Below, piece by piece: positions 16,464 to 25,242 of a DNA stretch of 64,000 bases. Each line of letters opens with the position of its first letter. Positions within the stretch are counted from its first letter, which is position 1. The position numbers and the translations under genes were made by a program. The notes under the pieces were generated by a model, which saw only the letters and a program-made list of their open reading frames with translations, did no database searches and was not told the DNA's origin. Source of the stretch: Streptomyces angustmyceticus (lineage in GTDB: Bacteria; Actinomycetota; Actinomycetes; Streptomycetales; Streptomycetaceae); assembly GCF_019933235.1 (NCBI RefSeq), contig NZ_CP082945.1, forward strand, positions 3,596,001 through 3,660,000, written 5' to 3'.

Positions 16464-16514
16464 GCATGCCAATACCCTGGCAGCCCCATCAATCTCACCA
16501 GGGCATTGGCATGC
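16464..16514. repeat. 17-bp inverted repeat between rodlins
   Basis: GCATGCCAATACCCTGG (16464-16480) and CCAGGGCATTGGCATGC (16498-16514) pair at 16 of 17 positions with a 17-nt loop. Together with the stem at 16409 it may end rodlin-2 transcription, or it may be a regulator site for rodlin 1. The remainder of 16200-16656 has no gene. Confidence 0.6.
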
Positions 16515-16656
16515 TTCCCTCCACACACATTGCTAACGATCCGGCGCACCGGAATTGCGTCACGAGCGAATAACATTTCCGCGCCGGCGCCGGACAGCTG
16601 AAACCCGGACCGCCCGGAAGAAGGAGGACCGGGCGGCCCGGGTGCTGGTCGGCCGG

Positions 16657-17055
16657 TCAGCGGTTTCCGGCTCCGTTGCCGGAAAGGACCGGGATGTTGT
16701 CCAGGATGTGCGACAGCGGCTCGTCGCCCTTGGCCTGGGTGGAGTTCTCGGTGCACTGCTGGTTCTGCGGCGACGACAGGATGTTGAGGTCCTGCAGCAG
16801 GAGCCCGCCGGCACCCTGGAGGTTCGCCTTGCCCAGCGCCAGGCAGGGCTTGTTCAGGGAGCCCTGGATCAGGCCGATCTGCGGGCTCATGTAGCCGTAC
16901 GTGGTGGAGTTGCCGAAGTACTCCCGCGCACCGTTTCCATTGACGGAAGACGTGCCGTGCTGGTTACCGATCGCCATCGCCGCGGGGGCCGCGGCCGCGG
17001 CTACACCGGCGATGGAGGCAGCCGCTGCGGCGGTCGCCAAAACCTTCTTGATCAT
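16657..17055 (-). CDS. Rodlin (copy 2)
   Basis: The 132-aa secreted rodlin has the signal peptide MIKKVLATAAAAASIAGVAA (cut near AAMA) and mature motifs GTSSVNGNGAREYFGNSTTYG, IGLIQGSLNKPCLALGKANLQ, LNILSSPQNQQCTENSTQAK and IPVLSGNGAGNR. AAGGA lies 5 nt before the ATG at 17055. It is closer to copy 3 in its MIKKVLAT start than to copy 1. I see no element I can name in the flanking gap 17056-17377. Confidence 0.95.
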   Translation of the reverse strand: MIKKVLATAAAAASIAGVAAAAAPAAMAIGNQHGTSSVNGNGAREYFGNSTTYGYMSPQIGLIQGSLNKPCLALGKANLQGAGGLLLQDLNILSSPQNQQCTENSTQAKGDEPLSHILDNIPVLSGNGAGNR

Positions 17056-17377
17056 TTTGGTCCTTCGTGTTTCGGGATGCCCTTGGGCCGGGCAGTCTGC
17101 CCAACTCACAGGGATGATTTTGGTTGCCCTCATTCACTCAAATGAGCCGACCGGTTCAATCCGCTTTTCCGATCGGGATCGCGACCGGAAGGCGGAGCGG
17201 AAATAGCCGGGACGCGGCAAAGCGCCGGTCCCCATCACATCCGGCGTCGAGTGTCGCGGAATACCGATACCGTGCCGGACTCGCCGGAGCGGCCGAGGAG
17301 CGGTGAAGTCCTCACCTGCGTCACCGCGCCCGGGGCGGCCGGTTTCGCCGTCCGTCCGCCGCCGGCGCGCCCGGTAC

Positions 17378-17665
17378 TCACGCGAGAGGAAGGCCGCCGA
17401 GCAGCGGGGTCTTCTTGGTCGCTCCGGTAACGCCACGGAGCAGCTTCTTCGGGTTGGTCGACTTGACCTTGCCCTGCGCGGTCTTGACCGTGCTGACCAG
17501 CGGCATGAGCTGGTGGCCGTCCAGTTGCTTGTTGCTCAGCGCATCGTTCAGCCCGCCGTTGAGGCTCATGGTCGGGGCTCCGGGCGGGGCGGCGAACGCG
17601 GGCGCGGCCACACCCAGCGCCATGACGGAACCAGCGACAACCGCAGCGGACTTGGCGTACTTCAC
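17378..17665 (-). CDS. Unrecognised small secreted protein in the chaplin/rodlin cluster
   Basis: The 95-aa protein starts at GTG 17665 (AAGGA upstream). Its signal peptide begins with the same codons as the neighbouring short chaplin (VKYAKSAAVVAGSVMALGVA versus VKYAKFAAITAGTIMAVGSA). The mature part has no chaplin domain and no cysteine: AAPPGAPTMSLNGGLNDALS, then GHQLMPLVSTVKTAQGKVKS and a basic end KKTPLLGGLPLA. I do not recognise a family. The shared signal peptide and location suggest co-secretion with surface proteins, perhaps as a fibril partner (inference). Confidence 0.75.
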   Translation of the reverse strand: MKYAKSAAVVAGSVMALGVAAPAFAAPPGAPTMSLNGGLNDALSNKQLDGHQLMPLVSTVKTAQGKVKSTNPKKLLRGVTGATKKTPLLGGLPLA

Positions 17666-17868
17666 TTTCAACTGTCCTTTCCGGGGCGGTGCTTGACGGT
17701 TCCGCGACACAAGGGCCGCGCGAGCATTCGCTTCGACTGCTCGGGTCACCGCATTCACGCTGATTAACGAGTTCTGCCGCAAGGAGAAACTGAAGAAGTC
17801 CGCGCTTCTCGGCAATGCCACTCGAAAGGCGCGGCCGTATGACCCGTCGTGCAGGAACCGGACAGCGA

Positions 17869-17906
17869 CCGGCCCCGATGCACAGGGGGAAGCGCACCGG
17901 GGCCGG
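17869..17906 (-). terminator. Terminator downstream of the short chaplin
   Basis: CCGGCCCCG (17869-17877) pairs with CGGGGCCGG (17898-17906), 9 bp. It lies about 30 nt past the chaplin stop at 17938 on the minus strand. Confidence 0.6.
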
Positions 17907-17937
17907 GTCACATGGACACGGCTCGAATTCCTTCGAG

Positions 17938-18171
17938 TCAGTGGTTCAGGCAGGTGTTGCCGAACGCCGGGTTCAGCAGCGCAACGATGTTGACGGTGTT
18001 GCCGCAGAGGTTGACCGGGATGTGCACCGGAACCTGGATGGCGTTGCCGGAGAGCACGCCGGGCGAGTTCTTGGCACCGCCCGCGGCACCCGCGTCGGCG
18101 AACGCCGGCACAGCCGAGCCCACCGCCATGATGGTTCCGGCGGTGATCGCTGCGAACTTTGCGTACTTCAC
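17938..18171 (-). CDS. Short chaplin (copy 1)
   Basis: The 77-aa secreted protein is a signal peptide (to about ADA at 25-27) followed by one chaplin domain: KNSPGVLSGNAIQVPVHIPV, then NLCGNTVNIVALLNPAFGNT with Cys, then CLNH. This is the canonical short chaplin (ChpD-H type) that assembles into amyloid on hyphal surfaces. The GTG start shares context with the gene at 17378. The flanking region 18172-18534 contains no further gene I can support. Confidence 0.95.
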   Translation of the reverse strand: MKYAKFAAITAGTIMAVGSAVPAFADAGAAGGAKNSPGVLSGNAIQVPVHIPVNLCGNTVNIVALLNPAFGNTCLNH

Positions 18172-18534
18172 TTTCAGCCCTTCCTTGCAGCGGGTCCGTG
18201 GCGCACACGACCGTCGTGTCGCACGGGCGCTGTTCTGCTCGCCCGTAACACCGCTGCCGATATTGGTAACGATTTCTCCTCGTGCACGAAACTCTTGCCG
18301 GGAGGTTTTTGGCCGGATCGCCCGAACGATGCAGGACCGTTCCGGGGATTGCCACCGCGCATACGACGCGGAAAAAACACCGGAGTTCGCACAGACGGGG
18401 CACCCGTCGAATACGAATTCCTACCGAAAAGGGTCCGGGACGATCCGTCCCGGAGATTCGCAACGGGGTGCCGCAGGTCCCGGACCGCTCTGGAAGAGAG
18501 AGCCGGCGGTCCAGGCCCGCGGCCGATGGCCGGC

Positions 18535-18936
18535 TCAGCGGTTGCCGACACCGTTCCCGGACAGGACCGGGATGCTGTCGAGGATGTGCGACAGCGGCTC
18601 GTCGCCCTTGGCCTGCGTCGAGTTCTCGGTGCACTGCTGGTTCTGCGGCGAGGCCAGGATGTTGACGTCCTGCACGTTGGCCAGCACCGCGGCGAGCTGG
18701 GCGTTGACCTTGCCCAGGCCCAGGCACGGCTTGTTGAGCGAGCCCTGGACGAGCTCCAGCTGCGGGCTCATCTTGCCCACGGTGGTGGAGTTGCCGAACG
18801 CGCTCTTGGCGCCGTTGCCGTTCACCGTGGAGGTGCCGTTGTGGTTGCCGATCGCCATCGCCTGGGGGGCGACGGTTGCCGAGATGCCGACGACGGACGC
18901 GGCTACAGCCGTCGTGGCCAGGACCTTCTTGATCAC
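18535..18936 (-). CDS. Rodlin (copy 3)
   Basis: The 133-aa secreted rodlin has signal peptide MIKKVLATTAVAASVVGISA and mature motifs GTSTVNGNGAKSAFGNSTTV, LVQGSLNKPCLGLGKVNAQL, VNILASPQNQQCTENSTQAK and IPVLSGNGVGNR. The ATG at 18936 follows GAAGGG. Streptomyces species usually carry one or two rodlins, so this third copy on one strand is notable. Confidence 0.95.
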   Translation of the reverse strand: MIKKVLATTAVAASVVGISATVAPQAMAIGNHNGTSTVNGNGAKSAFGNSTTVGKMSPQLELVQGSLNKPCLGLGKVNAQLAAVLANVQDVNILASPQNQQCTENSTQAKGDEPLSHILDSIPVLSGNGVGNR

Positions 18937-19096
18937 GATTTACCCTTCTCGAAGCGGAGTGCCCGTATCCGGAGCGCACTGGTCAACTCGCTTCGGGGGG
19001 TGCGGTTTCGCCGTTTCACCCGAATGCCGCGAAGCCATGGATACATATCACCGCGCCCGCGCCAAGTCCGCCTGCCGGCAGACTTTTTGGCATTTC

Positions 19097-19129
19097 AAAG
19101 GCCGGTACGAAGAATTCGTACCGGCCTTT
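19097..19129 (-). terminator. Terminator downstream of short chaplin copy 2
   Basis: AAAGGCCGGTACGAA (19097-19111) pairs perfectly with TTCGTACCGGCCTTT (19115-19129) with a 3-nt loop. It lies about 50 nt past the chaplin stop at 19181. Confidence 0.88.
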
Positions 19130-19180
19130 GCGGTCACGGTCCGCGGGGAGGCGGACCGGGACTCAAGTGCGGTGCGGCAC

Positions 19181-19426
19181 TCAGGCGTTGACGCAGGTGT
19201 TGCCGAACGCCGGGTTCAGCAGCGCAACGATGTTGACGGTGTTGCCGCACAGGTTGACCGGCACGTCGACGGGAACCTGGATGAGGTTTCCGGAGAGCAC
19301 ACCGGGCGAGTTCTGGGCGACACCCGCCGCGCCGGCACCACCATGGGCACTGGCCGCACCGGCTCCGCCCATGACGGCGATGCCCGCGGCGGCGGACAGG
19401 ACGGCGGCCTTGGAGACAAACTTCAC
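19181..19426 (-). CDS. Short chaplin (copy 2)
   Basis: The 81-aa secreted chaplin has a signal peptide (VKFVSKAAVLSAAAGIAVMG, cut near SAHG) and one chaplin domain: QNSPGVLSGNLIQVPVDVPV, NLCGNTVNIVALLNPAFGNT, CVNA. GTG 19426 is chosen because AGAGG lies 6 nt before it; an in-frame GTG at 19441 has no ribosome binding site. The 412-bp stretch 19427-19838 before the polymerase gene is moderately A/T-richer, likely promoter, and holds nothing else I can name. Confidence 0.93.
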   Translation of the reverse strand: MKFVSKAAVLSAAAGIAVMGGAGAASAHGGAGAAGVAQNSPGVLSGNLIQVPVDVPVNLCGNTVNIVALLNPAFGNTCVNA

Positions 19427-19838
19427 GGTGAACCTCTTCACTGAGCAGCATTCAGGTTTCTGTACGCGTATCGCTACGCGCGCCGCTTAGAGCGACAAGC
19501 TGCTCAACTCATCAACCGGGGCAAAGGTAGCGGTTCAATCGGGTGAAAAGCCGGCGCCCTGCCCGAGGGGACATCGTCGCCTCGGTGCCGCCGCTCTCCC
19601 GGGAGGCTTGGGATACCTCTTCCGCGACGACGGGAAACGTCAACTCGGCTGCGAAGAGCGTTAATTGCTAGCTGATTCGGGTGCCCGGGGCGGTGAACTC
19701 GCCTTTTCCCGGCGGCAGAAGGCGTCGCCGCGGGATCGGGGCCGGCGGCCGGGCCGGCAGCCGGCTTTCGGTGGGGCGGGGGCCGTGTCGTCGGCGCTGG
19801 TCAGGGCGATTGTCAGACCCCGGTGGAAGACTCGGGGC

Positions 19839-21518
19839 ATGAGATGGGCGGTGGTGGAGACGGGTGACGGGGGCGCTCGGCTCTGCCCGCTCGCCCCGGA
19901 CGGCCGGCCCGCGGGACCGGTGATGCGCGAGGAGTCACTCGCCGGGGCCGTGCGCTCACGGCCCGAGGTCGAGCGGTGGGTGTGGCGGTCCACCGCGGAG
20001 ATCTACCGGCGGCTGCTGACGGCGGGAGTGCGGGTCGAGCGGTGCTACGACGTGGAGGCCGCCGAGGCGCTGCTGATCGGCCATGAGGAGGGGCAGTCGG
20101 GCCAGCCGCGTTCGCTGGCCGCCGCCTGGGCGCGGCTGCACGGCCTGCCCGTCCCCGAGGACGCGCCGGTCCGTACGGCCGAGACCCAGCCGTCGCTGTT
20201 CGAGCCGGGTCCGGTGCCGCTGCCGCCCGGCACCGACGAGCTGACGGCGCTGCTGGAGGTCTACGCCGCCCAGGTCGCGCGTACGGAGCGGACGGAACGC
20301 CCGGACCGGATGCGGCTGCTGCTCGCCGCGGAATCGGCGGGCATGCTGGTCGCCACGGAAATGGGGCGGGCCGGGGTGCCCTGGCGCGCGGACGTGCACC
20401 GCGAGCTGCTCGACTCGCTGCTGGGGGAGCGGTATCCGGGCGGCGGGGAGCCGCGCCGGATGGCGGAGCTGGCCGATGAGGTGTCCCGGGCGTTCGGGAC
20501 GGGCGCGCGGGTGCGTCCGGATCTGCCGGGCGAGATCATCAAGGCCTTTGCGCGCGCCGGGATTTCGCTCACCTCGACCCGTAAGTGGGAGCTCCAGCAG
20601 ATCGATCACCCCGCGGTGGCGCCGCTGCTGGAGTACAAGAAGCTCTACCGGCTGTACACCGCCCACGGGTGGGCCTGGCTCCAGCAGTGGGTGCACGACG
20701 GCCGCTTCCGCCCGGAGTATCTGCCCGGCGGCACGGTCTCCGGCCGCTGGACCGCCAACGGCGGCGGTGCGCTGCAGATCCCCAAGGTGATCCGGCAGGC
20801 CGTGCGTGCCGACCCCGGGTGGTGCCTGGTGGTCGCCGACGCCGCCCAGATGGAGCCCCGGGTGCTGGCGGCCGTCTCCCGCGACCGGGGCCTGATGGAG
20901 GTGGCCGGCAGCGGCGAGGACCTGTACGCGGATCTGGCGGCCCGTGCGTTCGGCGGCGACCGCGCCCGGGCCAAGCTCGGCCTGCTGGGGGCGATTTACG
21001 GCCAGACGTCCGGCGACGCCCTCAAGCACATGGCGGACCTGCGCCGCCGCTATCCGGCCGCGGTGGCGTATGTGGACGAGGCGGCGCGCGCGGGCGAGGA
21101 AGGCCGGCTGGTGCGCACCTGGATGGGCCGCACCTGCCCGCCCGCGTCCGTGGCGCCGCCCGACGAGGCGGGGCTGCCCCAGGAGGAGCCGTCGCCCGCC
21201 TACGGCGCCGGTTCGGCGGCCGCCCGCGCCCGCGGCCGGTTCACCCGCAATTTCGTCGTCCAGGGCAGCGCCGCCGACTGGGCGCTGCTGTTGCTGGCCG
21301 CGCTGCGCCGCTCGCTGGCGGAGGGCGGGCTCCGCGCCGAACTCGTCTTCTTCCAGCATGACGAAGTGATCGTGCACTGCCCCGCGGAGGAGGCGGAGAC
21401 CGTCGCCGCGGCGGTCACGGCGGCCGCGGCGGCGGCCGGGCGGATCGCGTTCGGGGAGACACCGGTCCGCTTCCCGTTCACCACGGCGGTGGTGGAGTGC
21501 TACGCGGAGGCGAAGTGA
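19839..21518 (+). CDS. Family A DNA polymerase (exonuclease-polymerase type, no 5' nuclease)
   Basis: The 559-aa protein carries polymerase I motifs: motif A VVADAAQMEPRVLAAVSRD (Asp and Glu), motif B RAKLGLLGAIYGQTS and motif C FFQHDEVIVHC (catalytic Asp). The N-terminal about 170 aa occupies the place of a 3'-5' exonuclease domain but the DEDD acidic residues are not obvious. The 5' nuclease domain of housekeeping PolA is absent. Streptomyces carry such a second PolA-like protein (annotated as bifunctional 3'-5' exonuclease/DNA polymerase). Likely role: repair or translesion synthesis (inference). Confidence 0.88.
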   Translation: MRWAVVETGDGGARLCPLAPDGRPAGPVMREESLAGAVRSRPEVERWVWRSTAEIYRRLLTAGVRVERCYDVEAAEALLIGHEEGQSGQPRSLAAAWARLHGLPVPEDAPVRTAETQPSLFEPGPVPLPPGTDELTALLEVYAAQVARTERTERPDRMRLLLAAESAGMLVATEMGRAGVPWRADVHRELLDSLLGERYPGGGEPRRMAELADEVSRAFGTGARVRPDLPGEIIKAFARAGISLTSTRKWELQQIDHPAVAPLLEYKKLYRLYTAHGWAWLQQWVHDGRFRPEYLPGGTVSGRWTANGGGALQIPKVIRQAVRADPGWCLVVADAAQMEPRVLAAVSRDRGLMEVAGSGEDLYADLAARAFGGDRARAKLGLLGAIYGQTSGDALKHMADLRRRYPAAVAYVDEAARAGEEGRLVRTWMGRTCPPASVAPPDEAGLPQEEPSPAYGAGSAAARARGRFTRNFVVQGSAADWALLLLAALRRSLAEGGLRAELVFFQHDEVIVHCPAEEAETVAAAVTAAAAAAGRIAFGETPVRFPFTTAVVECYAEAK

Positions 21519-21662
21519 GCGGAGCGGCGGATCCGGGCGGGCCGGGGCGGGTCCGGGTGTGGCGGGACGGGTGCCGGTGCGGTGCCGGAGCCGGTGCGGG
21601 CGTGCCGCGGGATCTTGGGAGCAGAAGGTGTGCAGGTCCGTACCGAACGAGGAGCATCCCGT

Positions 21663-22700
21663 ATGAGCGTCCAGCCCGAGGCCGGCCAACGGAGCACGAT
21701 GCGGGTGCATCCCGAACTCGTCGCGGCCTACGAGGCGTTGCCGCGCTTCTCCGATCCGTATGAGGACATCGAGGCCACGCGCGAGGGGTTCCACGCGATA
21801 CTGGCCGCTTTTCCCGCCGACCGTACGGGCGTGCGCAGCGAGCGGTTCGGCATCGGGCGGGCCGATGGCAGCGCGCTGACGGTGGAGGTCTACCGGCCGG
21901 AGGGAGCGGAGGGTGCCGGTCCGGACGCTACCGGGGGTGCCGGCGCCCCCGGGGGCGCGCTGCCCGCTGTGCTGCACTTCCACGGGGGCGGGTTCGCCCT
22001 CGGGCGGTCGCTGCCCGGGCAGGACCGGGTGGCCATCGAACTCTGCCGCGAGCTGCCCGCCGTCGTCGTCACCGTCGAGTACCGCCTCGCCCCGGAGCAC
22101 CGCTATCCGGCCGGGGTGGAGGACTGCTACCGCGCGCTGGAGTGGGTGGCGGAACGAGCCGCCGGGCTGGGCGTCGATGCCTCGCGGATCGCGGTGGCGG
22201 GCAAGTCGGCGGGCGGTGGTCTCGGCGCCGCCGTCGCCCTGATGGCCCGTGACCGCGGCGGACCGGCGCTCGTCCACCAGTCGCTGTGCGTCCCGGACCT
22301 GGACGACCGGGTGGGGGCGGACGAGTCCGAGGACGCGGCGGGAGCCCTGGATGCGCGGGTGCTCACCGGGCGCGGGGTCCGGGAGTCGTGGCGGCACTAC
22401 CTTCCGGAGGGGACGGCACAGGCGGAGGCGTATGCCGCGCCGGCCCGCGCCACCGACCTGTCGGGGCTGCCGCCGGCGCATGTCCTGGTCTGCGATCTCG
22501 ATCCGATGCGGGATGCGGGCCTGGCCTACGCGCGGCGCCTGATGGACGCGGGTGTGCCGGTCACGGTCCGCAATGTGCCCGGTGCCTGGCACGGCTTCGA
22601 GCTGTTCGCGCCGGACACCCGGGTGGCGAAGGAGATGACGGCCCACTGGACGGGGCAGCTGCGGGAGGCGCTCCATCCGGCGTCCCCGGCGGTGGTGTGA
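21663..22700 (+). CDS. Alpha/beta hydrolase of the hormone-sensitive lipase family
   Basis: The 345-aa esterase has the oxyanion-hole motif HGGGF (107-111), nucleophile Ser182 in AGKSAGGG, an Asp in LVCDLDPMRD and the catalytic His in GAWHGFELF. These mark the HSL/bacterial type IV carboxylesterases. GAGGAG precedes the ATG. It ends 6 bp before the convergent TetR gene. Confidence 0.9.
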   Translation: MSVQPEAGQRSTMRVHPELVAAYEALPRFSDPYEDIEATREGFHAILAAFPADRTGVRSERFGIGRADGSALTVEVYRPEGAEGAGPDATGGAGAPGGALPAVLHFHGGGFALGRSLPGQDRVAIELCRELPAVVVTVEYRLAPEHRYPAGVEDCYRALEWVAERAAGLGVDASRIAVAGKSAGGGLGAAVALMARDRGGPALVHQSLCVPDLDDRVGADESEDAAGALDARVLTGRGVRESWRHYLPEGTAQAEAYAAPARATDLSGLPPAHVLVCDLDPMRDAGLAYARRLMDAGVPVTVRNVPGAWHGFELFAPDTRVAKEMTAHWTGQLREALHPASPAVV

Positions 22701-22706
22701 GACCGC

Positions 22707-23339
22707 TCAGTCCGTCCCGCCGGGCGCGGTCGGGGCGCCCGGGGGCTCGACGGTCGAGATCAGGCCACGGGTGATGCGCACCATCGTCGCGACCAGCAGC
22801 TCGCGCGGGTGGTCGGGCCGCTCCAGCCACCACAGGGCGAGTCCGTACAGCGCGCTGCGGATCGCCTCGCCGAGCGGCTCCAGTTCGGCTTCGGGGAGGC
22901 CGGGCGCGAACTCGCGCAGCAGCGCCGTGTCCGTCTCCCGCTGCCTGCGCTGCAGCTCGTGGTGGAAGGCCGCCACCTGCGCGTCCCCCGTGGTGTCGCG
23001 GAACATCATGCGCCAGGTGTACGGGTGGCTCTGCACATACCCGAACCAGGCGTCGTACATCGCCGTCAGGCGCGTGGCCAGATCGCCCGCGCCGTGCAAA
23101 AGTTCGTGGACCGGGGCGGCGGCCAGCTCGTCGCGGTGGCGCTCCAGCAGGGCGAGGTGCAGCTCCTGCTTGGAGTCGAAGTGGCGGTAGAGCATCGGCT
23201 TGCTCAGGCCCGCTCCGGCGGCGATGTCCCCGATGGTGGTGCCCGCGAAGCCGCGCTCCGCGAACAGCCGGGCCGCGGTGTCCTCGATACGCGTCCTGGC
23301 CTCGGCGCGGGCGGCACGGCCCCGGTCGATCTCGCTCAT
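22707..23339 (-). CDS. TetR family transcriptional regulator
   Basis: The 210-aa protein has a TetR DNA-binding domain (RIEDTAARLFAERGFAGTTI, GDIAAGAGLSKPMLYRHFDS) and a ligand-binding C-terminal domain (LTAMYDAWFGYVQSHPYTWR, LWWLERPDHPRELLVATMVR). The ATG at 23339 is preceded by GGGAG. It is divergent from the CrtA-like gene at 23506 and likely represses it and/or itself (inference); no clear operator is obvious by eye in the 166-bp gap. Confidence 0.9.
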   Translation of the reverse strand: MSEIDRGRAARAEARTRIEDTAARLFAERGFAGTTIGDIAAGAGLSKPMLYRHFDSKQELHLALLERHRDELAAAPVHELLHGAGDLATRLTAMYDAWFGYVQSHPYTWRMMFRDTTGDAQVAAFHHELQRRQRETDTALLREFAPGLPEAELEPLGEAIRSALYGLALWWLERPDHPRELLVATMVRITRGLISTVEPPGAPTAPGGTD

Positions 23340-23505
23340 GCGCTCCCACCCTGCGATCTGGCTTGTTCCGGCTGGTGATGTCGGCTCGACCCGGCGGCCC
23401 GATTGCAGGATACTAGGTCGTGTACCGCTTGGTATACGCAGCAGTAGACCTACTCGCAGACCGCTGGTGGACCTCACTCGGCGGGACCAGGTACGGGGGC
23501 TCAAC

Positions 23506-24195
23506 GTGATCGTTTCCGCCCATGTCGCCGACGTCGGTGTCCGCGCCACGCGCGCCGTCCTCCGCGAACGTCCACGGCCGGAGAGCACTCCCGGCCTCCG
23601 GTACGCCCAGACCACGCTCACCGGCGTCATCGCCTCCGGCCCACCCGTGGTGCGCCCCGGCCGGGCCGCGCTGCTCGCCGCGTGGGAGGACGATGCCGCA
23701 CTCGACCGCTTCCTCGCCGCGGACCCGTTGGCCGGGCGCCTGGCCGACGGCTGGCACGTACGGCTGCGGCCACTGCGGCTCGCCGGGTCCTGGCCCGGGA
23801 TGCCCGTCGAGATCGAGCCGGGTGCCGCGCGCGACGAGGAGGACGGGCCGGTCGTCGTCCTCACCCTCGGGCAGTTGCGGCTGCGCCGCGCCCTGCCGTT
23901 CCTGCGTGCCAACTCCCGGGCCGCCGGCCGGGCCGCGGCCGACCCCGCGATGGTCGCCTCGGTCGCCCTCGCCAGACCGCCCCGCTTCGTCGGCACGTTC
24001 TCCGTCTGGGAGAGCACGTCGGCGATGTGCCACTACGCCTACGGCGCCGACCGGCCCGCGCACCGGGAGGCGGTCGGGGAGCACCAGGAGAGGCCGTTCC
24101 ACCACGAGGCGGCGTTTCTGCGGTGCCGGCCCTACGGCGCCCAGGGCCTGTTGGACGGGCGGGAGCCGGTGGCGGCGGCGGCGCGGGCTTCGTAG
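23506..24195 (+). CDS. Spheroidene monooxygenase-like (CrtA-like) protein
   Basis: The 229-aa protein resembles the spheroidene-monooxygenase-annotated family of actinomycetes, with ends such as FVGTFSVWESTSAMCHYAYG and HHEAAFLRCRPYGAQGLLDG. Photosynthetic-bacterium CrtA is a heme-dependent carotenoid ketolase. Actinomycete relatives have no proven role, and no carotenoid genes are nearby. GTG 23506 is chosen for the GGGGG 6 nt upstream. It is divergent from the TetR gene, so possibly ligand-induced. Confidence 0.6.
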   Translation: MIVSAHVADVGVRATRAVLRERPRPESTPGLRYAQTTLTGVIASGPPVVRPGRAALLAAWEDDAALDRFLAADPLAGRLADGWHVRLRPLRLAGSWPGMPVEIEPGAARDEEDGPVVVLTLGQLRLRRALPFLRANSRAAGRAAADPAMVASVALARPPRFVGTFSVWESTSAMCHYAYGADRPAHREAVGEHQERPFHHEAAFLRCRPYGAQGLLDGREPVAAAARAS

Positions 24196-24452
24196 GGGTG
24201 CGGGCCGGCGGCCCGGGAGCGGGCGGTCCAGGTGGTCCCGCGGCCGCCGCGGGGACCGGTTGCTCGCGATCTGTGCCCCGGACGTGTGAAGGGGCGCGTG
24301 TGGCCCACTCGGGCCGCCGGACGCTCGGCGCGTTTGCGCCGCTGACCGGCTCCGGGCTCGCCATCTGCGGCGAAGAGCTTCCCGGGAGGAGCGGGACGGG
24401 TTTCAATCCCTGGGACGGCGAGATGAGTTGGCGGAGGAGAGGAGCGGGCGGA

Positions 24453-24941
24453 ATGAGTGCCGAGAACGGGACGAGCGCGGGGGCGGATACGGGGACGAGG
24501 GCGGGCGCCGGAGGGGGTGCCCGGGACGGCCTGGCGGGCGGGAACGGCCTGGAGCGCGTCAATCCCCCGCATCTCGCGCCGCCGACCGGGTTCAGCCATG
24601 CCGTGCGCGCCGACCCGGGCACCATGGTGTTCCTCGCCGGGCAGACCGCGCTCGACGGGGCGGGCCGGATCGTCGGGGACGGCATCGTCGAGCAGTTCGA
24701 GCGGGCGCTGACGAACCTCCTGGATGTCGCGGAGGCGGCGGGCGCCGGCCCGTCCGACCTCGTCAAGCTCACCGTCTTCGCGGTCGATGTCGGCGACTAC
24801 CGCCGCCATGCCCGCGAACTCGGTGGGGTCTGGAAGCGCCTGGTCGGCGGCGACTATCCGGCGATGGCCGTGATCGGCGCCACCCGCCTGTGGGACGAGA
24901 CGGCCCTGGTCGAGATCGAGGGCATCGCCGTCGTCCGCTAG
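24453..24941 (+). CDS. RidA family (YjgF/YER057c/UK114) protein
   Basis: The 162-aa protein has a low-complexity Gly/Ala N-terminal extension of about 30 residues and then a RidA domain: VNPPHLAPPTGFSHAVRADP, FLAGQTALDGAGRIVGDGIV, FERALTNLLDVAEAAGAGPS, PAMAVIGATRLWDETALVEI. RidA proteins hydrolyse reactive enamine/imine intermediates. The Arg residue in canonical RidA that binds substrate carboxylate seems placed at GATR. An ATG at 24423 is an alternative start, but 24453 follows GGAGCGGGCGGA. Confidence 0.82.
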   Translation: MSAENGTSAGADTGTRAGAGGGARDGLAGGNGLERVNPPHLAPPTGFSHAVRADPGTMVFLAGQTALDGAGRIVGDGIVEQFERALTNLLDVAEAAGAGPSDLVKLTVFAVDVGDYRRHARELGGVWKRLVGGDYPAMAVIGATRLWDETALVEIEGIAVVR

Positions 24942-25142
24942 CGGGCACGGCGCCCTCCGCCCACGGGCCGCGCCCCGGTGCCAGGACGCTCACAGGCCGG
25001 CCCCCGGCCCCCTGACGCGCGCCGTCCCGAACACGCGCCAGGGGCGCCCGCCCCGCCGGTCTCCCGGTGGAACGAGCGCCCCTGGCGCTGTTCATGGACG
25101 TACGCTGCCGTCGCCCACCCGCTGACGCGTCCTCCCGTTGCG

Positions 25143-25212
25143 AACGGACCGCTCCGCACGCACCGCTCCGCACGGACCCTTCCGAACGGACCGCTCCGGA
25201 CGGGCCGCGCCC
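25143..25212. repeat. 14-bp tandem direct repeats
   Basis: Four consecutive 14-bp units, AACGGACCGCTCCG, CACGCACCGCTCCG, CACGGACCCTTCCG and AACGGACCGCTCCG (25143-25198), are followed by a degenerate fifth. They lie in the gap between the RidA stop and the acyltransferase stop (24942-25242), which otherwise has no gene. They may be a transcription end region or a regulator array; the function is unknown. Confidence 0.7.
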
Positions 25213-25242
25213 CCGGACGAACCGTGCCCGGAGGGCGGTCGG

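Noticed and set aside
19956..22676. 906-aa minus-strand open frame opposite the DNA polymerase and the esterase
   Set aside because: No start signal or domain; third-position GC pattern fits the plus-strand genes.
25143..25212. CRISPR array
   Set aside because: Units are 14 bp, directly adjacent with no spacers, and no cas genes occur in the window.
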